This document shows positions 45,766 to 57,800 of a DNA stretch of 64,000 nt, piece after piece (the first letter of the stretch is position 1; each line of letters begins with the position of its first letter). The stretch covers positions 1-64,000 of the forward strand of contig JACGCK010000230.1 of assembly GCA_014925825.1 (NCBI GenBank), in the 5' to 3' direction. The DNA comes from Pholiota molesta. Its lineage: Eukaryota > Basidiomycota > Agaricomycetes > Agaricales > Strophariaceae. The notes beneath the pieces are model-generated. The model had not been told where the DNA came from. It saw only the letters and a list, made by a program, of their open reading frames with translations, and searched no databases. A program made the translations under genes and the position numbers.

Positions 45766-46650
45766 GCAAGTGGTTGGGTGGCAAGAGACGGGAGTGGTCA
45801 CCCCGACGTTCCGATGATGGCATCAACAGGCTGATGCGGCAACGGTTTCAGTATCCTTCGATCTTATCCGAATCGTAATCTAAACCGGTGCTTATTAGCG
45901 TTCTTAATTCCGATAACCAACAGCACTGCAGAGGGAAACAAGAGGGAAATGCTAGAAAATTTTGCCTAGAATTAATCACAATTACTAGAGACGATACAGA
46001 CATGCTTTCAAAGATCCAATATGAATAAAAAATGGCATGAGATAGTCCAGGTTATGTAGCTATGAAGCGGGCGCCGGCGTAAACTCTATGAACCTAGGAT
46101 TTACGCGCTACATTGGGAAGAACCCATCTCTACAACGTCGTATGGGCCTGTTGGTAATGGCAAGCCCATGTAAGAAATCATTTCTTTTTTCGCAAAAACG
46201 AATTCATGACTGGAATAAGCGAGACTTACCGTCATGATCAGCCAGTTTTCCCTCAAGAATATTCTTGACGTCGCCGGTCGTGCATCTCGCATCGGTGTTG
46301 TCATCGCCGGAACAGGTAATCCACGAGCCGTCATCTTGAATATGTGTCTCCCCCTGAGGATGCTCGAATCCGAGGAACCTCCCTGGAAGCGTTGGTACGA
46401 AATCCTCCCTATATACCGTTCAGTCATTCTGTGCTTGATTCGGAAGCAAAAATTACTCGCTTATTGTTGACATGAGTAACGTCCACGTTGCTGTCGATGA
46501 AGGAAGCGAAGGCCGGGTTACCTACCTGCATGATGTCGTGCTTCGTTAACGCTTGCTTGTGGACGGAAAAAGTGAAAGCGTACCCTTGGTAGGCCATACC
46601 CAATCATGCGGAACGTTACATCCGACGGCACAAACAATGGGAGGTAGACG
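45487..46650. repeat. right copy of ~1.1 kb direct repeat
   Basis: Same orientation as 42714-43830. It contains a truncated TatD 5' exon, its promoter region and the 3' half of the full lipase. Homology starts where the TatD frame is cut (after YAFVRA) and ends inside the lipase at the SVYLPLF codons. Confidence 0.85.
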
Positions 46651-47492
46651 CTTTCCAGAAGTGACAATGCGGCACCCAACGAGTGACCGACCAGAGTAAT
46701 TTTCTTCAAACTGCTTTGCTGCAGTGCAGTTTGGACTGCAGCGAGAACCGAAGTTGCGGTCCTGACAAAAAAAACCCATAAACCGTCGCATTCCCGCGTC
46801 CAAGTTTATTTGAGCAAACCGCTTACTTTGCATGCTCGTCTGCGAACCCACTGTGCACCTTGATATCAGAGGAGATGCCCGGGAACAGGGTCGAGTTCAA
46901 ATTGATCAAGGAGAACTCGATATCCGTGACCAAAGGCACACTTCATTGTCATCGGAAGGTGCTCAACATGGCGCTATACCGCAGATGATGGGAAGAGATG
47001 ACTTACATCTTGGTAGGATCAGTTCCTTGATGCCCTACAACAACAGTCTGGGGCAATTATGGTGAGATATATTTTTCTTGAACAAGAAGTACCACTGACC
47101 TGAAGGGTTGGGTCGACTCCAACGTACCAGAACTGGACGTCAATACCATCGCCTCCAGCAGCAATGGGCTGGAATGTAGGATTCGCGGCGCAGTTCACTA
47201 ATTCCGTGACGATAGTATCAGAAATCTACACCTAATCCGACACTGATAGGAGACTCACCCCCACAACTAGACGCGAGGATCGTAGACGGCTGGCAATACG
47301 CGGCCGCCGCATAGAAGCTGAACGGCTTGAACGCGGCGATCTCCGCCCCGAGAGCGTGGTGAACGAGGACGACGCCTGGGCTTGGCGGGGCAAGGGCCGC
47401 GCGTCCGCTCGGGGCGGGAGGAAAGCCGCACCGAGGAAGCCTAAGAGAGTGACCGCGGTCCTGGGAATCATAAAAGGAGAACAATGAACCAT
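46101..47492 (-). CDS. fungal class 3 (Rhizomucor-type) secreted lipase
   Basis: It starts at 47492 (MVHCSPFMIPR) with a signal peptide (AVTLLGFLGAAFLPPRADA), then SFYAAAAYCQPSTI. Later exons give DVQFWYVGVDPTLQ, VVVGHQGTDPTK, IEFSLINLNSTLFPGISS and KVHSGFADEH. The nucleophile elbow is LVGHSLGAAL, followed by GNPAFASFID, VTHVNN, LPGRFLGFEHPQGE (catalytic-His region), TCSGDDNTDARC and the end PYDVVEMGSSQCSA. Class 3 lipases hydrolyse acylglycerols outside the cell with a Ser-Asp-His triad. A 1-nt frame change is required near 47346, in a CCCC/GGGG run between SSSFTTLS and AEIAAFKPFSFY; I suspect an assembly deletion of one G. The 3' half is duplicated at 43296-43835. Confidence 0.87.
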
Positions 47493-48810
47493 TTTTGGAA
47501 ATGTGCGTTGGAAAGAATCAAAATGTCGTCTCGAATCCAAGAAATTAGAAATAGGCCGGCCTAGAGAAGAACAGAGAAAAGAAAGGACGGCAAAAAGAAA
47601 GAAAGACAAGAAATACGGAAGGGAAAAGGAGACAGAATACTCTCGTGTCTATCGTCTGACGTCGTTTAAGTATGTTTTATTGTCAAAAAGATGGTAACAG
47701 CTACTCTGGTCAGTCATACTTATTTACCTTGTGGATGATTTTCCCACTCGCATCAGTTATTTTGATTGTTGGCTTTCGACATTTCGACCATCATAATAAC
47801 GATCAAACGTTGATGTCTATCTAAGCGGATGTCTCTTGGGTAGACTACGTGCATCCAATCGTATGCATACTCACGCACGTCCAATTCGAACACTGATTCA
47901 GATTTCTGTAAATTGGCGGCCGAAAACTTGATGTACTTAGTACAACCGACTCTCATTAAGAGTTAGAGTGGATTCACCGTCACATGGATCTCGAATATCT
48001 CCCGACAGTGACAAGACATAGTTCTCAGTACCTTGCACTGTCATTTTGTTGTGCGTATGTCCAATCATCGATTAAATCATCATCGCAACGAGGATGCAAA
48101 CAGGATACCATTACAGCTCAGATGTCATTGGTGCAGGCGCAGAGCAAGTACATTGAAGCATTGAACTGCATTAAGCGAGTACTATTGCGTTCAAGGATAT
48201 ACGAAGGGATCTCATCGCGGACCCTAGAGCTCAAGCAAGCCTATCACCCATAAAACGCTCGAGAAAGATTCGCTACGGTACTCTGAAAGATTCTGAAGCG
48301 GAAGCAAATCATACGGATCAATAATCGGCACGGAATTCTGTCAACGATATTGGCGTCTATATTTAGCTACAGCGCTCAGCGTCATATCATTCGTCCCAAA
48401 CTCATTCGCTCCAACTTTTGAGGCATATTGCGACGCTGAAATCAGGCAGTATACGTCCAGGAGAAAGCTTCCTTCTTCAAGGTAGCAGTGGAGGGCTGTC
48501 TATTTCATAGCAGTAACCATTGAATTACTTAGTGCGTATTCGTCCAACTCACAGCCTCCGCAGGCCAGTCCAAATCGAAACAAAGGGAGTGAATAAAATG
48601 TGCTCCCTATCGAAAAAATTCTCCACTGTTATGTGCGCAGTACCTACTGTCGGTCAGTATCGCTGCGCCAAGTGAAAGATCGTCCCTGCAACGATCACAT
48701 GACTAATGAAGTAAAAGACGAAAATCAGACGCGAAGTTCGAACTTGACTGCGGCGCCAACTCATCGATATCCACTGTCTCTCATTTTTCCCTTCATTCAA
48801 AGAAAATCAT
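47493..48810. other. intergenic, no gene seen
   Basis: Divergent spacer between the lipase and the 48.8 kb gene. A purine-rich GAAAGAAAG stretch lies at about 47565-47630 near the lipase start. Confidence 0.45.
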
Positions 48811-49806
48811 ATGTCAGGAAATTATGCGCCCTATATCACACACACCAGTCAGAGCCAAGGGCTCAATCCTGCGAACCCGAACAACTTGAGTGCTGTTCCA
48901 TATTACAACGACCACCAAGTTTCTCAGCTTTATAGCCATCCGGTCGTCAAGACTTTATGGGACAGCCGACAAGCAATGTTAAGCGTATACTCGCAGTCAC
49001 AGAAGGAGAATCTGGAATTAAAAGATGAGATTCGAGAGCTTCGGCGCGAACTTCAGGAACAGATGGACAGGCATTCGTCAGAGAGGTGCGTTTCGATTTA
49101 TGGACGCCAAGCGAGCGAATCTTCTAAACAAATGGTACTCTTGATACATAGGTGGTCGCGCTGTCCACCAAACACGAGCCCCGAGATATACCGCGCTCCT
49201 TCTCTATCTCCAAGCGACTCTATCTCCCAAGCGGGCAGGAGCCGTACTCCCTCCAGGAACTCTATAACGCAACCAGTCATTGGCAGCCGACCTATTCTCG
49301 CCAACCTGAATTCAACTGATCGACCAGCACATTACCCATCTTCGATTCTATGGCATCTTCACGATTGCCAGAGCGAGCCTGGTCTCGTTACAAGGGCAAC
49401 GAAGTCGCGACCGAGTATGGAAAAGTGCATCCGGCACCCCAACGGCAGGCCTATTGTCAGATACGAATGGCGGAGGATCATGACGTCCGCGAAACAAGTT
49501 ATTCAAGAAGTCCTTCGGCCTCTTACCCCAGCCGACACGCCTTTGAATACGCGAACGTTCTACAAGAGTATGCATCCCGATGCGTGGCAGAGTGCTGTCG
49601 TCGGTCTGGAAGCAAAGGAACCACTGGTGGCGCTGTGTGCGTTTCATTGGAAAGCTGAGCATGTCCTGGGGCAGATGCTCGTTAGCAAGCGTTCTGTGGA
49701 GGTGCGCGTAGCTCAATATAATGCATCATCACGAACAGGATCCGCAGATGGAGAGTATCATAATGCGTACGGCCATCCTGTTATGGGAGGCCCTCAGCAG
49801 TCGTAG
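48811..49806 (+). CDS. lineage-specific protein with short coiled coil
   Basis: It starts at ATG 48811 (MSGNYAPYITHTSQSQGLNP) and ends at 49806 (GHPVMGGPQQS). The frame is open throughout, but a GTGCGTTTCG...ACATAG intron at about 49086-49150 probably removes a segment. A heptad region (ENLELKDEIRELRRELQEQM) predicts a coiled coil, followed by a Ser/Pro-rich linker. The C-terminal part (YEWRRIMTSAKQVIQEVL, LNTRTFYKSMHPDAW, LCAFHWKAEHVLGQML) is well ordered and looks like a globular domain I cannot name. I assign no function. Confidence 0.6.
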   Translation: MSGNYAPYITHTSQSQGLNPANPNNLSAVPYYNDHQVSQLYSHPVVKTLWDSRQAMLSVYSQSQKENLELKDEIRELRRELQEQMDRHSSERCVSIYGRQASESSKQMVLLIHRWSRCPPNTSPEIYRAPSLSPSDSISQAGRSRTPSRNSITQPVIGSRPILANLNSTDRPAHYPSSILWHLHDCQSEPGLVTRATKSRPSMEKCIRHPNGRPIVRYEWRRIMTSAKQVIQEVLRPLTPADTPLNTRTFYKSMHPDAWQSAVVGLEAKEPLVALCAFHWKAEHVLGQMLVSKRSVEVRVAQYNASSRTGSADGEYHNAYGHPVMGGPQQS

Positions 49807-50062
49807 TTGGTGAATATGCTTTAGGATCCGCATATATATATATTACTTATAATTTTAATTTACTGTAACAGCTCAATAACTTACATTGTTATGTGATCGC
49901 AAGTAGCTAATAGTCAACACTATAAACCTAACAACTGTTCAAATGCTCAAACATAAGTAGTCCCTATACGCTCCACGGCGCGAATATGAATACATTAGAC
50001 CGGAGAATCCAAAAATAAATCTTCCTGCCAGTCTACAGGAATTGATGTCTCTCGTTAGCTCA

Positions 50063-51968
50063 TCAAGCAGATTCAGAATAACGCGTATCCCTTGAGACGG
50101 AGACGTCTTTCATCGGAAATGCGATAGGTGTGAAGTTCCTTGAATTGATATCGTTGCTTTGACTTCGCAACGAGCTTCGAGCGTTGAGAGACGCAAGCAG
50201 AGAGTTGACATACACTAAAGGAGAGAGGGTATGCGATCAGCCTTTCAGCATGAATAGAGATAAACTATATGAATATCGTAACTCACACTTGCTCAAGGCG
50301 AAGTAAATGCCCATGAATATAAAGCTCTGCGGCCAGATAGCATACTGTTTCCAAAGATAGTCAAAATCAGAAGATATTCCGACATAGGTCAGCTGCTCGG
50401 CGCACCGTCACAAAACATGCGATGGCCGCGATGCTATTCATACATGTTACGAGTGAGATTTATGGAATCGTCGCATTCTAGGAAACACACCATACCTAGT
50501 CAAAAGGCCTAGGAGAAATTCAATCGTCAATTTCGGGCTTGATTTATAAGTAGCACAACGATATAAAACGCACCAGTATTGATACTAAAAGCCATCAGCT
50601 TGGTGACAATCGAATCGGTCCTAATTTTTTTGATCGTCAAACAGGAAGGAATCTCGGAATGGAGTCATACACACCTTCTGAAACCTGTACGACTCTGGAT
50701 AAGGAGAGTACATAAAGATACGGCAATCAATGTGTCGACCACGACTGCCGAACCAAAGCTGGTGTAGAGCATGAACTGACGAAACTTCGTTAGAATCAGC
50801 AGCTTGCATCACTGTAAGACTTACGGAGGCTGCGTTCATCTTTGCGTATGTACCCAGCACAAATCTACGGGAGAGAATGGTGTCAAAATGGAATTGAAGA
50901 GAGAACTGCTATTGCTTACGCTCGCGACGCAAATCCTAGAGCATTTAGTGCTTCAGATTTCGTGATCATAATATAATCCAAGAGGGCATCTCACCGCATC
51001 CAAACGCTGCCAGAACAAGGTAAGCCTATGAGAGTAATCTATTTCGCCAAAGATAGGACTTACAAAATACAACGAGAGACAGGACGGTCTGATAGTGATC
51101 ATTATTTCATTTGACCAGAAATCGCAAGATGCAAGTTCGAATGACATACGATGATAACGGGAAGAACGACACTTAGAACTTGTCTCTCTCCACACACTGC
51201 AAACAGTGGATCAATAAAATGCAACTTCAATGGCGCTGGAGATCCGAGCCGGTGCTTACGGATAGAAACGCGCATGGCAAAGAAGCTGTAGATGAAAAAT
51301 CGATTGTAAGCATCAGAATTCGTGTAGTCAGAAGAAGATGCGTACCCGCGAACAATCAGATCGCTCAAATTCTGCACCAAGAATCAGATATCCACTACAG
51401 TCGTACCATGATAGCTTCTCACTGTTACATAGACCTGTGCTAGGATCGTCCTAAATGAAAAGTATTATTGAAGGCGCAAAAGATCTTCGATACCATGTAC
51501 TCACCACGTCGGCGACGAAAGGACTGCAAAATCACCAAAGCTAGAGACTAGGTAGAAGTACAATCCATGCGAAGTGAATGCAAAATGAATCGTATCAAGG
51601 ATCCTAATGTTTTCTGGTTGGCCAAAACGTTCCACAAGAACATCGACGGGTATCGAATGCACGCACCAAAGGAAAAGGACCTACAAAGCATTCAAGACCA
51701 GTCAATCAACGCTTCGAGCCTTCTACGTGTCAAATCGAGGATGAAAGCCACTTACTAGACATCTAAGAAGCCGCCCATCCTCCTTGCAGTCGCGAAAGTA
51801 CATGAACGTCTGCACGCTCGTAACTCCGTAAAGGCTAGTTAGAAATGAAGCGAGCATTCGTGTGAGCAGGAACTCGTCCACCGAATCATGTTTCTCCACG
51901 TACATGGCGGCAGCTAAGGTGCCCAAGAACGCAGCGCCGAGCGTACTATCGAGAGAGTGCATTGTCAT
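50063..51968 (-). CDS. DUF6534 multi-pass membrane protein (copy 2)
   Basis: It starts with MTMHSLDSTLGAAFLGTLAA (51968, or the inner ATG at 51962), followed after an intron of about 70 nt by LYGVTSVQTFMYFRDCKEDG. Later exons carry FAMRVSIRKH and FGSAVVVDTLIAVS-like helices, and the terminal exon is VYVNSLLASLNARSSLRSQ, ending DVSVSRDTRYSESA. Exon order and the conserved terminal exon match copy 1 at 25.5-27.6 kb. Family function is unknown; seven-helix topology is inferred. Internal exons are short, so their exact limits are uncertain. Confidence 0.78.
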
Positions 51969-54255
51969 GTCTTTGAGGACAAGCTTGTTAGATCGATAGT
52001 TGATTGTCGGGGAAATGAGTCACTCACAGGATCTAAAAGGAGAGGTCTATAAATTGAGAGCAAGCCGAGTAGAAATGCACTATTATAAGCCTATCCAACA
52101 GTGCGGAGTATACATGGGTAGTCATAGGGCAGTGTGCAAGAAGCACGAGAACGGATTCGAAGCATAGCCCCTTCATATGAGCCAGAGGCAATCAGAAGCA
52201 GGTAGGGGAAAGAGGAGAAAGGGGAGATGCTGCGACCGCATCGGCTCTTCGAGTGGTCCATCAGGTCGTGAATGTTCAGGCGTTCATGTCCGAATAAGGT
52301 TCTTCGACGTCGTCGGGGTCCAGATGGGGAAATGGGCTAGCTAGAACGTATACACATGCATCAGCGGGACGAGTCTTTTTATTTCGAAGCTGCGCAAAAT
52401 ACAGCATCGTCGTTAGACGCTGATGCATTTGCTGACATCCACATTGTTTATCAGCGATAATGACGTGTGGAGGACCTTCTGAGAATGATGAAGATTGGTG
52501 ATGATCCTGAAACTTGAATTAGTATGTACGTAGAACATCGCAAATTGAATCAGTTACCTGAAGATATGAGCATTGAAACGTTGAAACTTGAAAGGAAAGA
52601 TACTGAGAAGCAACCTAGGGGCCACGAGCGAGTGTCAGAGAAAGACTTTATCTCGCCCTCTAATATCCTTTAGGCTGTGAGGAGGTCAGATTAACTCGGC
52701 CAATTCGAGAACATCGCAAATCATAAACTTTCAAGGCATATACAAGTCGGATGCTAACTGAACGTTGAGCCCGCTAGTCATGTACGGCCGCTGGCTTCTG
52801 AAGGCTGCAAATGTCCTAAAACCTGGCTTCAGTGTTTATTACAATTGGATAAAATGTATTCGAGTCAATAGGGAACAAACTTTGCGAAGCGGAATAAAGT
52901 ACCAGGAACGCCGCTACTCGAGGAGATAAGGCCCCACGTCGCCGACATGCACATCACAAGTGATGATGCGGCATCGTAACGTTGCTCTTTTCTGGAATCT
53001 GGATCACCAACGCAGTCATCGATATCTCCATCTTGTCACTCCCAGCAACATTTATAGAGAAACTATCCTCGAAATCAATCAATACAACTCGATGACATTT
53101 TGAACATATTACGCACCTAGTCCACCAGTAAGTCGACCATCTTCTTCTATAGAAGGCATGGCCATTCACCACCACCGTCACGCCGACCTCGATCTTCGCC
53201 TAGCGCCTTCGCGTCCATTGGTGCCCTCCTAGCAGTATCCTCAGTCTTGCTGTCTTCAGATATGTATAGTACGAACCGGTCAAGGAACTATGGGAGCATA
53301 AACTGCAAGAGCAGAGGCCGTCAGGGGGCTACGCTGAGATTAGCTGGCAGCAGCGCAGAGTCTCAGACGGCTTGATGCGAATAGGTATACATCAGTGTCT
53401 GCTGAAAATTGTTAGCGTGAAATGCTGAAAACGGAACAATATGTGCGTACTAATTGCACAACAGAAACCACGATGCATGTTTCGTCCCTACGCAGATTAC
53501 GATTCTTCTCGGTCTTCGGAGGGTCGTCGAACAGCGCTTTGCAAGCTTGCGTTACTGCTAGACAACTAAAGAATAGAAGGTTTAGTGTGATACTCTTAAA
53601 CAATTAAATAGGCTGGACAACCAGAGCGTCTGGACATACTTTGCCAACCAGGATCAACCCATCCGAAATAACCTTAGTCTCGTCTTCACCCCCATTTTCT
53701 AACAGCTACATGGAGTGTCGGTGCCCGAGTGTTCTGCTTCTAGACTCCAGAGTCGGACCCATTCGACGCCGATGTGCTTTCCATCGTGAAGGGCAGCGGT
53801 ATCAGCAGCTTTTGTGCAGTAGGCTCCTGAGTCGACATGGAGAGTTGAACAGCCGACAATGAGGCAGGTGGGGAGCGGAGAGTGCGAGAATGGGGACTGT
53901 AGTGCAACCAGAGTGCAACCGTCGATGGTGGTCGAAAGGTTGAAAGGCAAATTGCTTTTGCGGCGCCATCATCGGACGCTAATAAGCCGCAGCGGACCGT
54001 TATGGGCCGGGGATGTTGCTCTCACCAGCTCTCCACCTCATCGCGCTTCAAAAATTCACATTTCAACTCAACCTCGAATTCCTACCCCATTTTCCAAGCA
54101 TTCACCGTGAAGAATCAAAAAGATTTATGGACCTTGTATAGTCATAACGCAGAAATAGTGTCCTAAGCGAATCAAAGCATAACAATTAAATGGGAAATCT
54201 GGGGACGCAAACGAAGCACGAATACGTTATTCTAGTAGGTAACATAAAATCTCGC
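51969..54255. other. intergenic, possible unrecognised minus-strand exons
   Basis: Minus-strand frames near 53850 (MSTQEPTAQKLL), 53450-53560 (CKALFDDPPKTEKNRNLRRD followed by a GTACGC donor) and 53110-53181 (HAFYRRRWSTYWW before a GTGCGT donor) could belong to one spliced gene. No family is recognisable and phases were not resolved. Confidence 0.25.
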
Positions 54256-55592
54256 TCATGTCGAATTTTTGGAAGCAGGAGGCTTGAGGAAGTTTTCTAC
54301 GATGCTCGGTACGCTAGAGTCGATCTTCGTTAACTCCTCGATGAGATTGTCCTATACATATTCAACTTGTCAGTCACTCCACAGAATCCAAAGACGATAT
54401 AAATCAAAGCTGACCCATAGCCGGTCCTGCGCATGTTTGCCTTCCTCGCTGATCACAAAATCGCTAGGCTCAGTAATTTTAGAAAGCGAGATATATGCCC
54501 CCTGCATCTGGTCCTTCTTGTCTTCGTTCGCAATAGCGGCATATACGATCTGGCGGCTGCCCTCCTCAGTGGTGTACGCAAGAACTTTTTCCATGAGCCA
54601 GTCGAGCACTGCTCGAATCCCGGTCATCTTTCTTCTGAGACTCGAATAGCAGTACCCTGGATTCAAGGAGTCGACGATTATCGAGTCGTCCTTCAGGCGT
54701 TCGCTGAGAGCACGAACAAAGAATATGTTCAAGACTGGTGATAAGGGAAAGTCAGATATTAGATACGGGAAGCAAAAGCAGTCAATTTACGCTTCGTATC
54801 TTGATATCTGCTCATGTCGAATACCCTAATAAAAACGAAATCAGTTTAGCTTTCTCATGCTGAAAGCCAGAGACGTACTTGGGCATATATTCCGGATCGG
54901 TTCCAAATCTGCGGAGAGGATTGGGCGCATCTATGACCTCTTTTGGGATCGTCGTCCAATAATGCACCTCGCTCGAAACAACGACTAGTCTTGGCGTAGT
55001 GTTGTATTTCTTCCCGGTGTCTACCATAAGAGGAAGCAATAAAACCGCCAGAAGAGAAGGCGCGATATTGTTGACCTGAACACTGTCTTCGGTATTACAA
55101 TTTTGTTTCCACGAGAACAGTTTGCGCACTCACGTTGGTTCCCAACCGTCTTTTGTAGGCTTGAAGATTGTAGTATCAGGCAGAAGAGCAGCGTTCTCTA
55201 CAAGGATATCCAATCTCTCCTCCTCCTCCTTGAACTGCTGCGCAAACGCCTTGACCGAATCGAAGCTTGCAAGGTCAAGAAGTCGCAGATACGCGTTTTC
55301 ATACCCCGTTTCTTTTTTGAACTCTGGCGCCACATCGTTAGCATTAATGCTTGATGACCATAGAAGAACTTAGGCACGTACTGGATAAGGCTGCTTCACC
55401 GCGCCCCTTATCTCTGCAAGCCAATATAACCTTCCCAGCGTTCATCCGCGCGAAGTGTTTGCAGGCTTCATACCCCAGACCAATATTGGATCCCGTTACT
55501 ATAACGGTCTTGCCTTCGAGGTTACCCTCGGCAACGGGAGGGACTGGGGTGGTCAGCTGGTCCCACATAAATTTCGAGATAGACAGTTTCAT
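54256..55592 (-). CDS. short-chain dehydrogenase/reductase
   Basis: It starts at 55592 (MKLSISKFMWDQL). The cofactor motif is TVIVTGSNIGLG, followed by NAGKVILACRDKGRG. Later blocks are LRLLDLASFDSVKAF, LDILVENAAL (NNAG-equivalent), VQVNNIAPSLLAVLLLP and the catalytic Ser in RLVVVSSEVHYW. The catalytic YxxxK is YQDTK, reached across an intron, then NIFFVRALSERL, SLNPGYCYS and SRQIVYAAI. The length and order match fungal retinol dehydrogenase-like / WW-oxidoreductase-type SDRs, which use NADP(H) on alcohols or carbonyls. The end is LKPPASKNST. All catalytic residues are present. Introns are short, and the gene lies alone between gene-poor stretches. Substrate unknown. Confidence 0.9.
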
Positions 55593-56368
55593 GTTTGCGA
55601 TTGATAATGCGATTGATACAGAGGCAGCGGTAGCGTTGAAGGTGATGCTGAGAGGGTGAGGCTCGACGGTTCAGTGAGATTCGAAATTTGGCATTTTTAA
55701 AGTCCTGTGTATCGCGACCCGTCTATTTTTAGAAACGATGATCGTCAGGTCGAGGAATCGGCAGCAGAATTCGTCACTCTACCGGCTTCATGCCAATGTT
55801 CATTGTGCATCGTTCAATATTGGGCAATGCTGAAACGCTGATGCTGAGCATTGAAGCACTCGATGGCCATATGGTACATGTCTTCCTTTCTTATATATTC
55901 ATCTCCGAGTTACACCAAATAGATACTTTTTCTCGAAGTTACACCAGATAGCTACTTTTTGGAAGCATGCGGATCAACCAAGAGACATACGTCGACTCGG
56001 AACGGCCAATCAGACCGCCGAGTCTCAGGGCCGGCTGGCGTGGCGCACCTTGGAGGCTTGGCGCATTCAGTCTCGGCTCCTGGGCAAGTGTTAATACTGC
56101 TTAACAGAGCAGCAAATAAAGCTTTGGGTTATTGAAGCAGCGTATTACAATATAGGTGAATCTGGGCAGCAATGGACAAAGTTTACAATCCTGATCGTAA
56201 ATCTCACAGAAGTACAACACGCCTTGAGAACCTCAGGTGATATAGTGCCCATACTAGGATATTGATCAAGCTCCATAGACAACAGATGGCAAGTTCGACA
56301 CGGATAAAAAATTTCCGTGTCTTTCCCAAGTTTTTCCTATCGTGAATAAGAGAGAATGGAACCCAGGT
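55593..56368. other. intergenic, no gene seen
   Basis: Upstream of the SDR gene. Two near-identical ACACCA(A/G)ATAG(A/C)TACTTTTT segments sit at about 55913 and 55944. Confidence 0.45.
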
Positions 56369-56640
56369 ACGGTCAAAGATAACGACGCAAAACAGAGGAC
56401 CGAAAACGTGGAGCCCAGCGGAGACGAGCTGAAAATGGCCAGCGGAGATATGTTGAGTAGTAGGGTACGCAAAAAAGCACCGTCGAAACGCCAGAGAATA
56501 TCTCTATGTTTCGAGGTTGGAACCGAAGACAAAAGGCCGGGCACCACGAATTTCGAAATAACGACTGCCTTTAGGAAATCCCCAGGTGCCTGCATCTGAT
56601 TTCAGAACGACAGCCCTGAGCCCGTAGACAGGAAGGCATG
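56369..56640. repeat. direct repeat flanking the MAG remnant, left copy
   Basis: Shares ordered blocks with 57473-57800: GGTCA(A/T)AGATAACGACGC, a CGCCAGA(G/A)AATA block, GGTTGGAAC/GGTCGGAAC followed by AGAAGACAA-type sequence, and GCTTGCATCTGATTTCAGAACG-type sequence. Same orientation, about 1.1 kb apart. Confidence 0.7.
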
Positions 56641-56864
56641 CTTGGCATGAGTGCCAGACAAATCCTGAATGTAGAGACTTAAGTATTGAAACATGGAGAC
56701 ATCGTCAACGATTATCCAGGATCTGGTGGTCAATAGCGAACCAGAAGTTTGGACATCTTTTTTTTTTTTTTTGGTCGAGCGTTTTTCTGAACATCTGAAC
56801 GTCTGAACACTAAAATAATCCTTAGGAAGGACGAAGACCCTCAAAATGTGCAGATAAAAAGGAT

Positions 56865-57170
56865 TCAGTACAACGGGCCTACATTCCATTGGTGGTATAA
56901 ACACCCACAACGTCCTGCAACTCGCCTTCACAGCTCGTAGATTCAATTCTCGCAATAGTCGGGGTTGGTTATGAAGTTGAAGCACGCTTTGAAGCAGAAC
57001 TGGCCGCTGCCGACGAAATTGTTCCAATTGATCATGAAGACCTGCGTGACAGTGGTCCCATCCGAGTCCGCAGTTCCGTTCGAGAACACAACGCCACCGA
57101 GCGGTGCCTTGCAGATTAGCACCGCGCGGATTGAGTTCATTGCTGGCATCTGACTCCCGGATAGATCTCA
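56865..57170 (-). pseudogene. MAG family remnant (exon 3 plus intron 3 start)
   Basis: The minus strand encodes LNPRGANLQG, then in another frame PLGGVVFSNGTADSDGTTVT, QVF, VGSGQFCFKACFNFI, NPDYCEN and, after a deletion, SCEGELQDVVGVYTTNG. It then continues with GTAGGCCCGT, which matches the beginning of intron 3 of MAG copy 2 (17279-18658). Because intron sequence is present, this is a DNA-level duplicate, not a retrocopy. It is inverted relative to copy 2 and about 39 kb away. Exons 1, 2 and 4 are missing, and it has at least two frame breaks. Confidence 0.85.
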
Positions 57171-57472
57171 GCATTTCAAGTTGGAACAATAAACACGTTC
57201 TAATAGTATTATCAATCATAAATGCAAGTTGAACGTTTGAAATTATCTTTGGACGCCTGCAAGGCGCCTGAGTAAACACAGGGCTCGTACCGTTCTATCG
57301 CACCAACCAAAGGGACCTGCCTCGCCCAAGCACAGAAGTCAAAGTCCAGATGGAAGGCCGACGGTGCACCGAGAACGACGACGTCGTAATCACGAACGTC
57401 GGGAAATCTTCTGGCGCCTGGCAAATGACAAGTCACGAACGAATGACAGGAGAAAACATAGCCCAAGCTTGG

Positions 57473-57800
57473 TCATAGATAACGACGCTAGAGAGCAGGA
57501 AACGGGAAGCCCAACGGCGAAGAGCCGGAAATAACGAACGGATATAGGAAGCCTAACGCATTCTGCTGCAAGACCAAGGGTTTCATGACCTTGAGCCGTC
57601 ACTGGGTCTTGGACCTTTTGGGGGTAGGCTTTACTACGCGGAAAGCACTGAAATGACGCCAGAAAATACCTTTACGTTCAGAGGTCGGAACAGAAGACAA
57701 TCGATCGAACATCACGAAATCGGGCTGTCTGTAGGGGAATCCTGGCAGGTGCTTGCATCTGATTTCAGAACGGCAGAACCGGTAGAGTCGGTATACAGAA
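57473..57800. repeat. direct repeat flanking the MAG remnant, right copy
   Basis: Diverged copy of 56369-56640, interrupted by an extra stretch of about 60-100 nt near 57560-57640. The remnant lies between the two copies. Confidence 0.65.

Noticed and set aside
56757..56771. Poly(T) run as evidence that the MAG remnant is a retrocopy
   Set aside because: The remnant retains intron 3 sequence (GTAGGCCCGT...), so it came from DNA, not from spliced mRNA.
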